From CAYQMF01 sp964418595 (lineage in GTDB: Bacteria; Planctomycetota; UBA1135; UBA2386), in the NCBI GenBank assembly GCA_964418595.1, contig CAYQMF010000079.1, positions 1 to 31,871 of the forward strand: a DNA stretch of 31,871 bases, in the 5' to 3' direction. The notes under the pieces were generated by a model. The model was not told the origin of the DNA, searched no databases, and worked only from the letters and a program-made list of their open reading frames with translations. This document shows, piece after piece, positions 23,830 to 31,729 of this stretch; position 1 is the first letter of the stretch, and each line of letters starts with the position of its first letter. A program made the translations under genes and the position numbers.

Positions 23830-24930
23830 ATGGCCCACCCCGTCTCCCGTCGTTCCTTTCTCGCTGCCGGCGCCGCGGCACTGCCGGCCGCCAGCGTGCT
23901 GTGCGCCGCGCCCCGCGCCGCGGCCGGCGCCCCCAAGAAGATCCTCATCATCGGCGGCACCGGCCACCTCGGGCCGGCCGAGGTCGACGCCGCGCGTGCG
24001 CGCGGCCACGAGGTCACGCTCTTCAACCGCGGGCGGACCGACAAGGACCTGTTCCCCGGCGTGCCGTGGATCGAGGGCGATCGCCGCAAGCCCGAGGACG
24101 TCGCCAAGCTGAAGGACGGCAAGTGGGACGCCGTGATCGACAACGTCGGCTACTTCCCTCGCGACGTGAAGCTCGTCGCGGAGGCGCTGGCGGGTCGCGT
24201 CGAGCAGTACGTGTTCGTGTCGTCGGTGTCCGTCTATCCGAAGTTCGGGTTCAACACCGACACCGTCGACGAGGGCACGCCGGTCGGCGTGTTGGCCGAG
24301 GCCGACAAGGACGCCACGAGCATCACGGAGCAGAACTACGGCCCGCTCAAGGCGGCGTGTGAGGCAGCAGCGGAGAAGGTCTTCCCCGGCCAGTGCACGC
24401 AGGTGCGTCCGGGCTACATCGTCGGTCCGCGCGACCGCAGCGATCGCTTCACCTACTGGCCGCTGCGCATGGCGCGCGGCGGCGAGGTCCTCGCGCCCGG
24501 CGACCCGACCTGTGAGTTCCAGATCATCGACGTGCGCGACCTCGGGGCGTGGATCGTGCACGCCGTCGAGACCCGGGCGTTCGGCGCCTTCAACACGGTC
24601 GGCTACCGCGGCGCCTACACGATCCAGGAGATGCTGCACGGCGCGAAGTGCGTGCTGAACGACGGGGCGAGCTTCACCTGGGTCGACGACGCGTTCTTGC
24701 AGGAGAACAAGGTGTCGTCGTGGGGCGACCTGCCCTGGACGCCGCGCAAGGAGTACGGCCACATCGACATCGCGCGCTCGCTGGCCGCGGGGATGACGTT
24801 CCGGCCGATCGCCGACACCATCCGCGACACGCACGCGTGGGCGAGCGCGCGGCCCGCCGACTACAAGGCGCGCGCCGGGATGCCGGCCGCGCGCGAGGCC
24901 GAGCTGCTCGCGAAGTGGAAGGCGCGCTAG
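23830..24930 (+). CDS. Tat-exported NAD-dependent epimerase/dehydratase-like protein (extended SDR)
   Basis: ATG 23830 gives 366 residues with a Tat signal (VSRRSFLAAGAAALPAA). The Rossmann motif is GGTGHLG (42-48). SSVSVYPKF and the YGPLK (YxxxK) motif supply the SDR catalytic Ser/Tyr/Lys. RPGYIVGPRDRSDRF and FQIIDVRDLGAWIV are typical of NmrA/epimerase-like extended SDRs. Tat export of a cofactor-loaded SDR is seen in planctomycetes and related bacteria (general knowledge). Substrate unknown. Divergent from the candidate selenoprotein gene, with a 103-base shared upstream region; 15 bases before the next gene. Confidence 0.82.
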   Translation: MAHPVSRRSFLAAGAAALPAASVLCAAPRAAAGAPKKILIIGGTGHLGPAEVDAARARGHEVTLFNRGRTDKDLFPGVPWIEGDRRKPEDVAKLKDGKWDAVIDNVGYFPRDVKLVAEALAGRVEQYVFVSSVSVYPKFGFNTDTVDEGTPVGVLAEADKDATSITEQNYGPLKAACEAAAEKVFPGQCTQVRPGYIVGPRDRSDRFTYWPLRMARGGEVLAPGDPTCEFQIIDVRDLGAWIVHAVETRAFGAFNTVGYRGAYTIQEMLHGAKCVLNDGASFTWVDDAFLQENKVSSWGDLPWTPRKEYGHIDIARSLAAGMTFRPIADTIRDTHAWASARPADYKARAGMPAAREAELLAKWKAR

Positions 24931-24945
24931 AGTCTCGCGCCTTCG

Positions 24946-25920
24946 ATGATCGCTGGACCCGTCCTGTTCGCGCTGGGCGCCTTGCCGGCGGCGATGCTCA
25001 CGTTCTCGCGCCAGCGCTTCGGGCCGGAAGGCCCCGTCGGCGCGCACATGATCACGCTGCCGCTGGCGCTCGTGCAGGCGGTCGGCCTGGGCTTCGGGGT
25101 ACATGGCGGGCTGCTGGCGGACACGGTTCTTCCCGCGGCCGCGCTCTACGCCGCGCTCCCCGGCTACGTCGTGGCGATGCTGTTCCTGCCGATCCTGACC
25201 AACGCGCCGCGCCAGCGCTTCCTCATGCGCGCAGGGGTCGCGCTGGCGCTCGGCGGTGGCGCGCTCGCCTTCGCGGGAGCCGCGACGTCGACGGCGCCGC
25301 TCGCCCTCGTCGGCGCGCTCGGTCCGCTCGTGGTCGGCGGCGTCGGCTGCTTCGTCGTCCTGCAGTTCTTCGCCCAGCAGGCGCGCAACGCCGCTGCGCA
25401 GGCCAGCGCGGATGCCGAGCGCATGGATCGCTTCGAGCGCGAGCAGAGCGAGTTCCAGCGCAGCGAGTGGGCGAAGCTCCCGCCGCAGCCGGAGCTGTGG
25501 CAGCTCATCCAGTTCACCCACGCGATGGCGCCCGAAGTGCGCGCCGAGGCGCGCGCGAAGCTCGCCGCGTTGCCCGATCTCGAAGGCGCGATGCGCGACC
25601 TCCTCGGCACCGGCTGGGCCAAGCACGCCATCGACACCCTGCGCGATGCGTACCCGCTGTCGCTCGCCCCGCTTCTGCCTGCGCTCGCGCCGCTGTACCG
25701 GCGCGAGGCGAAGTCGTGGGAGTCGAGTCTCGCCGGCCCCAATCCCGGCTCGTGGTGCGGCAACCTCGCGCCCTGGATCGACGTGGCCGAGCGCGCCGCC
25801 AAGGACGGCGCCGACGTGCGCGCGTGCATGACATCATGGGCGCACCTGCTCGCCGGCAAGCCGGGCCTCGAGTCACTCGCTGCGCGGGCGCGCGCGCTCG
25901 CGGGCGGGGCGGCGCCGTAG
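24946..25920 (+). CDS. Membrane protein of unknown function with helical C-terminal half
   Basis: 324 residues from ATG 24946, 15 bases after the SDR gene. About five hydrophobic helices lie in residues 1-150, followed by a charged coiled-coil-like stretch (SADAERMDRFEREQSEFQRS). The C-terminal half is Ala/Leu-rich and helical (PEVRAEARAKLAALPDLEGA, PLLPALAPLYRREAKSW), like a short HEAT-type array. No catalytic motif. Probably co-transcribed with the SDR gene. I do not recognise the family. Confidence 0.7.
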   Translation: MIAGPVLFALGALPAAMLTFSRQRFGPEGPVGAHMITLPLALVQAVGLGFGVHGGLLADTVLPAAALYAALPGYVVAMLFLPILTNAPRQRFLMRAGVALALGGGALAFAGAATSTAPLALVGALGPLVVGGVGCFVVLQFFAQQARNAAAQASADAERMDRFEREQSEFQRSEWAKLPPQPELWQLIQFTHAMAPEVRAEARAKLAALPDLEGAMRDLLGTGWAKHAIDTLRDAYPLSLAPLLPALAPLYRREAKSWESSLAGPNPGSWCGNLAPWIDVAERAAKDGADVRACMTSWAHLLAGKPGLESLAARARALAGGAAP

Positions 25921-26057
25921 ACCAAGAGCTCGGGGCCGGCGAGCCCGTCCGGGCAGGGTGCGGCGCATAGCGCAGCGCGCAGGATTCGGCGCGCCCTCTC
26001 GCATCCGCGCGCGGCGCGAGGGAAGCTCCGCACCCCTGCACCGAGGAGCGAACCGGT

Positions 26058-27890
26058 TTGAACGAAGCACGCCCCGCGCCGCACGAGTCCGACACCGAAG
26101 CGCGCTGGATCGCCGAGACGTACCAGCCGAACGCGCGCCAGATGACCTTGCGCGTGGCGCTCGCGGGCATGGCGCTCGGCGGCGTGATGTGCGTCTCGAA
26201 CCTCTACGTGTTCTTCAAGGCCGGCTGGTCGATGGGCGTGACGATCACGGCCGGCATCCTCGCGTTCGCGCTGTTCAAGGCGCTCCACGGGCTGCGTCTT
26301 GTGCGCGAGCCGCTGAGCGTGCTCGAGAACAACGTGCTGACGACCGTCGCGTCGGGTGCGGGCTACATGACCGGCGGCGGCAACATGGCGGCCTTCGGCG
26401 CGCTGCTGATGGTCACGACGCTGCGGCCCGACGCGTTGTCGATGATGCTGTGGTTCGGCGTGATCGCGGCGCTCGGCGTCTTCACGGCCATCCCGATCAA
26501 GCGCCAGTTGATCAACAAGGAAGGGCTGGCGTTCCCCACTGGCACGGCCACGGCCGAGACGCTGCGCGCGATCCACGGCGTCCAGAGCGGCGGCGAGGGC
26601 GCGCGTCAGGCGCGCTGGCTCGCGTGGAGCTCCATCTTCGCCGCCGTGCTGACCGCGTTCCGCGCGCTGAAGACGCCGTGGATGCCCTTCAACCTGCCCG
26701 AGAAGCTCCTCACCGGCGCGACGCTGGCAGGCAAGCCGCTCACGGCCTGGTCGCTGGCGCCGACGACGGAGTTGGTGTTGGTCGGAGCGGGCGGACTGAT
26801 GAGCTTGCGCACGGTGGTCTCGATCTTCGTCGGGAGCATCTTCACGTACGCGATTCTCGCGCCCGCGCTCGTCGAGCAAGGCCTGGTCGCGACGGCCAGC
26901 TACAAGGCGATCGTCAACTGGACCGTGTGGCCCGGCGCGAGCCTGCTCGTCGCGTCGGGGATCACGTCCTTCCTGCTCGATTGGCGCAGCGTCGCGCGCT
27001 CGTTCGCCGGCCTCTCGCGCCTGTTCGGCGGCGGTCGCGCGCGCGCCGTCGATCCGATGGACGCGATCGAGTGCCCGGGCTGGTGGTTTCCGGCCGGCTA
27101 CGTGCTGCTCGCGCCGGTCGCGGTGTTGCTGATGAGCGCGTTGTTCGAGATCCCCGTCTGGGCCGCGATCCTGGCCGTGCCGCTGGCGATCCTCATGGGC
27201 TTCATCGCCGCGCGCGTCACGGGCGAGACGGACGTCACGCCCACGAAGGCGCTCGGGCCGGTGACGCAGATCTTCTACGGCGCGATCACGCCCGGGAACG
27301 TGCCGGGCAACATCATGAGCGCGAACGTCACGGGCGGGATCGGCCTGCACGCCGCGGACCTGCTCACGACGATCAAGACCGGTTGGTTGCTGGGCGGAAG
27401 CCCGCGCGCGCAGTTCTGGGCGCAACTGCTGGGCGTCGCCGCCGGCGCGGCCTTCATCGTGCCGCTGTTCCACGTGCTCTTCCCCGATCCGTCGGTGCTC
27501 GGCGGCGACGAATGGCCCGCGCCGAGCTGCGTCGTGTGGGCCAGCGTCTCCGAGGCATTCGGCAAGGGCCTCTCCGCGCTCGACCCCAAGGCATGGAACG
27601 CGATCTGGATCGGACTCGCGCTCGGCGTTGCGCTGGCGTTGCTCGAGAAGTTCTCGCCCAAGCGACTCAAGCCGTGGGTGCCGTCGCCAGCCGGCCTGGG
27701 CATCGCGATGGTGATGCCCGGCTACAACGGCGTGGCGATGTTCGTCGGCGGCGTGCTCGCCGAGCTGTTGCGACGCACGAACGCGGCGCTCGCCGCGCGC
27801 ATCGTGACACCGCTCGCGTCGGGTCTGATCGCCGGCGAGAGCCTGATGGGCGTCGCAGCGGCGATCTACATGAACGTGATCGCTGCCTAG
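26058..27890 (+). CDS. OPT-family oligopeptide/metal-chelate transporter
   Basis: TTG 26058, preceded by GAGGAG at 26043-26048, gives 610 residues with about 14-16 hydrophobic helices. OPT features include QMTLRVALAGMALGGVMCVS, the region NNVLTTVASGAGYMTGGGNM, and KRQLINKEGLAFPTGTATAE. Further on are ITPGNVPGNIMSANVTGGIG and a C-terminal MVMPGYNGVAMFVGG, followed by AGESLMGVAAAIY. It is a secondary transporter of the inner membrane, probably proton-coupled, for short peptides or peptide-like metal chelates; substrate not predictable. 137 bases of intergenic DNA precede it. Confidence 0.9.
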   Translation: MNEARPAPHESDTEARWIAETYQPNARQMTLRVALAGMALGGVMCVSNLYVFFKAGWSMGVTITAGILAFALFKALHGLRLVREPLSVLENNVLTTVASGAGYMTGGGNMAAFGALLMVTTLRPDALSMMLWFGVIAALGVFTAIPIKRQLINKEGLAFPTGTATAETLRAIHGVQSGGEGARQARWLAWSSIFAAVLTAFRALKTPWMPFNLPEKLLTGATLAGKPLTAWSLAPTTELVLVGAGGLMSLRTVVSIFVGSIFTYAILAPALVEQGLVATASYKAIVNWTVWPGASLLVASGITSFLLDWRSVARSFAGLSRLFGGGRARAVDPMDAIECPGWWFPAGYVLLAPVAVLLMSALFEIPVWAAILAVPLAILMGFIAARVTGETDVTPTKALGPVTQIFYGAITPGNVPGNIMSANVTGGIGLHAADLLTTIKTGWLLGGSPRAQFWAQLLGVAAGAAFIVPLFHVLFPDPSVLGGDEWPAPSCVVWASVSEAFGKGLSALDPKAWNAIWIGLALGVALALLEKFSPKRLKPWVPSPAGLGIAMVMPGYNGVAMFVGGVLAELLRRTNAALAARIVTPLASGLIAGESLMGVAAAIYMNVIAA

Positions 27891-27906
27891 CGCCGTGCCC
27901 GGCGCT
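27889..27906 (+). terminator. Hairpin at the OPT stop codon
   Basis: AGCGCCG-TGCC-CGGCGCT is a perfect 7-pair stem with a 4-base loop starting within the OPT stop codon, in the 44-base gap to the convergent oxygenase gene. No T-run follows, so termination efficiency is uncertain. Confidence 0.45.
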
Positions 27907-27934
27907 GCTGCCCGACCGGGCCGCCGGCGCCGTG

Positions 27935-28879
27935 TCACTCCCCCGTGCAGCGGGCGCACCAGCGGTTCTCGCCCTTGCGGCGCCACTCGGCCGCGCCGAA
28001 CTGGAACTCGCTGGGCAGGGCGAGCGGGTCGAGTACGCGGTGGACGTGATCGTGGTCGGACCGCAGCGCGTCCGGCGCTCGCAACGGGAGAGCGCGCCGC
28101 ACGACCTGCCGCAGGTCGGGGGCGACGAACACCGGCGCCGACAGCCGCATCCGTTCGCGCGACGGGTTGACGACGCGGTGCGGCGTCGCCAGCAAGCGGT
28201 TGCCGGTGGCGAACTGGAGAAGCTCGCCGACGTGCACCAGCAGTTCGTCGGGGCGCGGCGTTGCCGCATGCCACGCGCCGGTCGGTTGCCGCAGCTCGAG
28301 GCCGCCGGTGTCGTCCTGCAAGGTGAGCGTGAGCCAACTGAAGTCGACGTGCGCCGCGACGCCGGGGCGCGGCGCACTGGTCGGTTGTGCGTGGTAGCAG
28401 ATCCACTTCATCAGCGTGTAGGGCGCGGGACCGAGCGCGAACGCGTCGGGAGCGAGCTCCATCGCCGCGGCCAGATGCGCGAGCAGCGCTGCGCCGAGCT
28501 GCTCGACCGCGGCGAGGTGCTCCAACGCGGACGCGCGCAGCGCCGGGTCGGTTGGCCATAGGTTCGGTCCCTCCAGGCGCAGGCACGGCGGCTCGGTCCC
28601 TGCCGCCCTGCGTTCGCAGCCGAAGTGCATCTGCTCGCGGAAGTCGCGCTCGTTGTGCATCACGCTGTAGCCGCGGAAGTGCGGCGAGCGCGCGATGTCG
28701 AGGGCCTGCTTGTCGCCCGCGGGCAACGCGAAGAACGCAGCCATGGCTTGTCGCAGCGCGGCGCAGCGGGTCGCCAACGGTCCATCCACGCGGAGCCGGC
28801 ATGCGCCGTGCGTGGCGAACGCCGCAGCAAGCGCGTCGCTCCGGATGTCGGTCGCATCCAGGCGCGGCAGCTCGCTCAC
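27935..28879 (-). CDS. 2-oxoglutarate/Fe(II)-dependent oxygenase, isopenicillin-N-synthase type
   Basis: GTG 28879 overlaps the upstream stop (GTGA); 314 residues, usual for the family. Iron ligands are His177 and Asp179 (AAHVDFSWLT) and His234 (ATPHRVVNP). Arg245-x-Ser247 (RMRLSAPVF) would bind 2-oxoglutarate. The N-terminal DIOX_N-like part contains AMAAFFALPAGDKQAL and HFRGYSVM. It hydroxylates or desaturates a small molecule or amino acid; substrate unknown. Translational coupling to the HDxDH protein suggests a two-gene pathway. Confidence 0.88.
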   Translation of the reverse strand: MSELPRLDATDIRSDALAAAFATHGACRLRVDGPLATRCAALRQAMAAFFALPAGDKQALDIARSPHFRGYSVMHNERDFREQMHFGCERRAAGTEPPCLRLEGPNLWPTDPALRASALEHLAAVEQLGAALLAHLAAAMELAPDAFALGPAPYTLMKWICYHAQPTSAPRPGVAAHVDFSWLTLTLQDDTGGLELRQPTGAWHAATPRPDELLVHVGELLQFATGNRLLATPHRVVNPSRERMRLSAPVFVAPDLRQVVRRALPLRAPDALRSDHDHVHRVLDPLALPSEFQFGAAEWRRKGENRWCARCTGE

Positions 28880-29889
28880 GGCGCCGCCTCGCGGACCCGG
28901 TCCATCAGCCACGTGCCCGCGTCGTCGAGCCGGTCGATCGCGTCCGCCGTGGGCCCGCAGTCGCCGAAGAACCCACGCCCGGCCTTGTCGCGCAGCTTCG
29001 CCACGTGCGTCGGCCGCACGCCTTCGCGCAGGAGCACCGCGGGCACCAGCGGGAAGCTCTTCTCGTGCACGATCTCGAACAGGAGCCAGCGCGCCGCCTC
29101 GGCGAGCGCGCGATCGGCGAGCACGGCGATCGCGCCGAGCAACGCGCGGGCGAGGCTTAGGCGCGCCGGTGCGTCGGCGAACGAACGTTGCAGCGCGTTG
29201 CCGCCGAGCCGACCTGCTGCGTCGACGATCGCGCGATGCCGGCCGGTTGCGCCATCCCAGGTCGTGCCGTCCACGTAGGCGTCCGGTGCCGCGATGCCGA
29301 CGGCGAGGAGGTCTTCGCGCAGCTTGAAGCGCGCGTGGTCGACGTCGTGGAAGAAGAACTCCGCCGGCGACCGCAGCGCGCCATCCCCGAACGCGGGGCG
29401 ATCCACCACGCCGAGCGGGTGCACCGGCAGCGAGCGCAGCAGCACGAGGTCATCGATCGCGAGCGCCGCGCTGGTCGGCAGTGCCAGCACATGCGGCCAC
29501 AGCCGCAACAGCGGCTCGAGGTCGGCGGCCGCCTTGGCGACGTACTCCGGCGCGGCGATGCCGTCGCCGCCGGTCGCGTCGCCGACGTGCGCCGCGATCA
29601 GGGTGACGACCCGCCGGTAGCACGCCGCGTCGCGCAGCCACGCCACCGGCACCCACAACGGCCCGAGCTGCAGGTAGCCGAGGGACGCGAGTTGCTCGAG
29701 TTCCCACGCGAGCACCGACCCGGCGGCCGGCGGCGACACCAGCAGGAACGGCTCGCCGCGACGCACGCCTTCGACCAGCCAGGCGCGGTTGCCGCCCAGG
29801 CTCCACGCCGCGACCACGTCGTCGAGGCGTTGCTCGTCGCCGCGTTCGGCGCGAGCGCGCAGGTCGTGGGTCCGGCCGAGCAGGCGCAT
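28876..29889 (-). CDS. Unknown protein with a HDVDH motif
   Basis: 337 residues from ATG 29889; first gene of a two-gene unit with the oxygenase. No recognised family. It is soluble and mostly helical. The most distinctive part is SPAEFFFHDVDHARFKLRED (His181, Asp182, Asp184, His185), which together with LLFEIVHEKSFPLVP could form a metal site. Cys is nearly absent. It may act with the downstream Fe(II) oxygenase, for example making or carrying its substrate; this is inference from coupling only. Confidence 0.6.
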   Translation of the reverse strand: MRLLGRTHDLRARAERGDEQRLDDVVAAWSLGGNRAWLVEGVRRGEPFLLVSPPAAGSVLAWELEQLASLGYLQLGPLWVPVAWLRDAACYRRVVTLIAAHVGDATGGDGIAAPEYVAKAAADLEPLLRLWPHVLALPTSAALAIDDLVLLRSLPVHPLGVVDRPAFGDGALRSPAEFFFHDVDHARFKLREDLLAVGIAAPDAYVDGTTWDGATGRHRAIVDAAGRLGGNALQRSFADAPARLSLARALLGAIAVLADRALAEAARWLLFEIVHEKSFPLVPAVLLREGVRPTHVAKLRDKAGRGFFGDCGPTADAIDRLDDAGTWLMDRVREAAP

Positions 29890-30023
29890 GGCGGGGGATC
29901 ATGGGGTGAAGCCCGTGCGGCGTCATGGATCGCTCGCCGCGCCGCCGCGCGCCGGCGGGGCGCCTGTCCGGGTTGACGCCCGCCCTCGGTCCCCGCACGC
30001 TTCCCGCGATCGGAGACGGAAGC

Positions 30024-30554
30024 ATGAAGGTCGCCTCACCAGCCATCGGAGTCCACGTGCCTCGCAGGACCGCGCGCCGCACGCCCCATGGGTTCCTCGG
30101 CGTGCGCGAGGGCTCGGACGCACCCTGGTCGCCGGCGACGACCGTCCGACTCTCCGACCGTGCCCGCGCCGCCATGCGCCGGCGCGCCTTCAGCGTCCGC
30201 ACCGAGGAGGCCTACCTCGGCTGGATGCGGCGCTACTGGGAGTTCGGCGGTCGGCGCGATCCGGCCACGCTCGGCGCGGAACAAGTCACCGCGTTCCTCA
30301 GCCGCGAGGAGGTGCGCGCCGCGCTCGCGCACATCGAGGGCGACGCGCGGCTGATGGCGACCCTGCTGTACGGTTGCGGCCTCCGTCTCCTGGAGTGCTG
30401 TCGCCTGCGCGTAAAGGACGTCGACTTCGACCGCAAACAGATCACCGTGCGTTGCGGCAAAGGCGACAAGGACCGTGCGACGATGCTCCCGCTCGCGGTG
30501 AAGCCCGCTGGTGTGCGGTCGCAGATCGACCGGTTGCTCGGGGGTGGGCCGTGA
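30024..30554 (+). pseudogene. intI: Integron integrase (IntI) remnant, internally deleted and C-terminally truncated
   Basis: ATG 30024, with GGAGACGGA just upstream; 176 residues. The N-terminal core-binding start (RRRAFSVRTEEAYLGWMRRY) is followed within 20 residues by LSREEVRAALAHIEG. About 50 residues of the usual helical core-binding domain are therefore missing, in frame. The catalytic domain begins correctly: LYGCGLRLLECCRLRVKDVD has the first catalytic Arg, and VRCGKGDKDRATMLP the conserved Lys region. The sequence then stops at GGGP. The His-x-x-Arg box and the Tyr nucleophile are absent, so it cannot recombine DNA. It points in the same direction as the cassettes, opposite to classical class 1 integrons. 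Confidence 0.85.
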
Positions 30555-30568
30555 GGGCCCGCGACCGG

Positions 30569-30575
30569 GTTAGAC
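30569..30575 (+). other. Candidate att core site (GTTAGAC) next to the integrase remnant
   Basis: GTTAGAC fits the GTTRRRY core cut by integron integrases and lies 15 bases after the remnant's stop codon, where an attI or a first cassette junction would be. A 7-base match alone is weak; support comes from the attC sites that follow. Confidence 0.35.
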
Positions 30576-30737
30576 GGGTCCGCGTACCGAGGACGGCGCA
30601 GCCGCTTGCGTCGGGCGGTGCGGCGCGTGATGTTGGTGAGCGTCCCTCGATAGGCGGGCGAGCCCGCTGGGTTCGGGGGCGGTACACCAAAGAACCGAAG
30701 ACAAGTGGGGCGCACCAACCTGATCGTGGAGACGCTC

Positions 30738-30995
30738 GTGACGAACTGGCCTGAGTGGTGGGACTGGGAGTTGGAGTTCAGCCCACACTTGCTCAAACGC
30801 ATGGGCGATCGCGGCTTCTCCGAGACTGATCTGCGCACCATGTTGGAGCATGCCACCGGGCTCCAGCAGGACGTCGAACCTGGGCGCTGGATGGTCGAAA
30901 CGAAGCACGACTCCGGGGTCTGGCAGGTCATCGTCGAGCCGGATACCATCGACGAGCTACTCGTCGTGATCACCGCCTTTCCATTCAGGCCATGA
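30738..30995 (+). CDS. DUF4258-like small protein, possible toxin of a cassette TA pair
   Basis: GTG 30738 is chosen because GGAG (30727-30730) lies 7 bases upstream; a GTG at 30705 in the same frame is possible. 85 residues. Contains FSPHLLKRMGDRGFSETDLR, the DUF4258-like 'H..KRM..RGi' helix, then GRWMVETKHDSGVWQVIVEP and a final strand. DUF4258/DUF2283 pairs are common in gene cassettes and look like toxin-antitoxin modules. The TGA overlaps the next ATG. A toxic activity is not shown by sequence. Confidence 0.75.
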   Translation: MTNWPEWWDWELEFSPHLLKRMGDRGFSETDLRTMLEHATGLQQDVEPGRWMVETKHDSGVWQVIVEPDTIDELLVVITAFPFRP

Positions 30996-31258
30996 AACAC
31001 TCGTACCTAGAGGTCACGTTCCGCAAGGGTCGTCCTTTGGCGGCCTACTACTACTTGCCCCGTCGAGACGGCGACCGGAGTGTTCGCACGGATCGAGTCG
31101 GCGGTCTGGTTGTCGACTTCGCGCCCGACGGCCGACCCATCGGAGTCGAGATCACGACACCGTCGCGCCTGGTCCTTGGCGAGTTGAACCAACTGCTCTC
31201 CAAGCTTGGTCAAGTCCCGGTAGTACCGGAGGACTTGGCACCTCTGGCCGCTGCATGA
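30992..31258 (+). CDS. DUF2283-like small protein, possible antitoxin
   Basis: ATG 30992 overlaps the DUF4258 stop (ATGA); 88 residues. Beta-rich segments (SYLEVTFRKGRPLAAYYYLP, VGGLVVDFAPDGRPIGVEIT) match the DUF2283 pattern 'D.dadG..vGiEi'. It is followed after 9 bases by the attC-like site, so the two genes form one cassette. Probable partner and neutraliser of the preceding protein (inference). Confidence 0.78.
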   Translation: MKHSYLEVTFRKGRPLAAYYYLPRRDGDRSVRTDRVGGLVVDFAPDGRPIGVEITTPSRLVLGELNQLLSKLGQVPVVPEDLAPLAAA

Positions 31259-31267
31259 TCACCGGGC

Positions 31268-31333
31268 ACCCAACAAGGCGCAGCAGCAGCCGCGCCCCAA
31301 GTGGCGCGCGGCTGAGCGGCCGATCCGTTAGGC
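31268..31333 (+). other. attC recombination site ending cassette 1
   Basis: R'' box ACCCAAC (31268-31274, fits RYYYAAC) and R' box GTTAGGC (31327-31333, fits GTTRRRY) bound a 66-base imperfect palindrome. Its centre, GCGCC-CCAAGT-GGCGC, folds as a hairpin extended by GCC/GGC pairs. It sits right after the stop of the DUF2283 gene and before the next ORF. The next site (31597-31666) shares its central GCGCCCCAA and TGAGCGGCCGA blocks. Confidence 0.85.
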
Positions 31334-31349
31334 GGAGAGGATCGAAGCC

Positions 31350-31685
31350 ATGTACGCGCGGTACCTGAGAACTCGTTCCGAGGGAATCACCTCCTACCGG
31401 TTCGTAGAGGAGTGTCGATTGTTCGGCTGCAACGAGGGGTTCATTCCGTGGTTGCTTGGTAGGCAGATCCCGGCCAAGCAGAGTGAGCCCTACAAGTGGC
31501 CAGTCCGACAAATGCCGCTCTCCTGTGGCCAGAATCTCTGGCGTACTTTGTACGGAGCATCCGTGAGCGAACTCCAAGTGTCCTGGAGTAGGTCCCGCGT
31601 AACGAGACGCAGGAGCCGACGAGCGCCCCAATCGGCGCGCGCGGATGAGCGGCCGAACCGTTGGCCGCTGCGATGTACTTGTTGA
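31350..31685 (+). CDS. Cassette-borne ORF of unknown function
   Basis: ATG 31350 with GGAGAGG (31334-31340) 9 bases upstream. 111 codons, but the last ~30 run through the attC site and are Arg-rich, so the true product may be shorter or the cassette may be non-coding. Visible residues include YLRTRSEGITSYRFVEECRL and FIPWLLGRQIPAKQSEPYKW. No family recognised. Lower G+C than the chromosome backbone. Confidence 0.4.
   Translation: MYARYLRTRSEGITSYRFVEECRLFGCNEGFIPWLLGRQIPAKQSEPYKWPVRQMPLSCGQNLWRTLYGASVSELQVSWSRSRVTRRRSRRAPQSARADERPNRWPLRCTC
31597..31666 (+). other. attC-like site ending cassette 2
   Basis: GCGTAAC (31597-31603; degenerate R'') to GTTGGCC (31660-31666; degenerate R'), 70 bases. 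The centre GCGCC-CCAATC-GGCGC pairs perfectly. It aligns with the first site over AACGAGACGCAGGAGC, GCGCCCCAA and TGAGCGGCCGAACCGTT. Both outer boxes depart from consensus by a base or two. Confidence 0.75.
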
Positions 31686-31729
31686 CAAACACAGTCGAGC
31701 GGTGAGCCCAACCCGGAGAAAGACTCGCC

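Noticed and set aside
25164..28802. Very long minus-strand open frame (over 1200 codons) opposite the membrane protein and OPT genes
   Set aside because: Antisense shadow of GC-rich genes; translation is Arg/Ala/His-rich low complexity, while the + strand has clear families.
31706..31712. GCCCAAC matching the attC R'' pattern just before the DHFR-like gene
   Set aside because: No paired GTTRRRY box or palindrome follows at attC distance; it lies right before a ribosome site and ATG.
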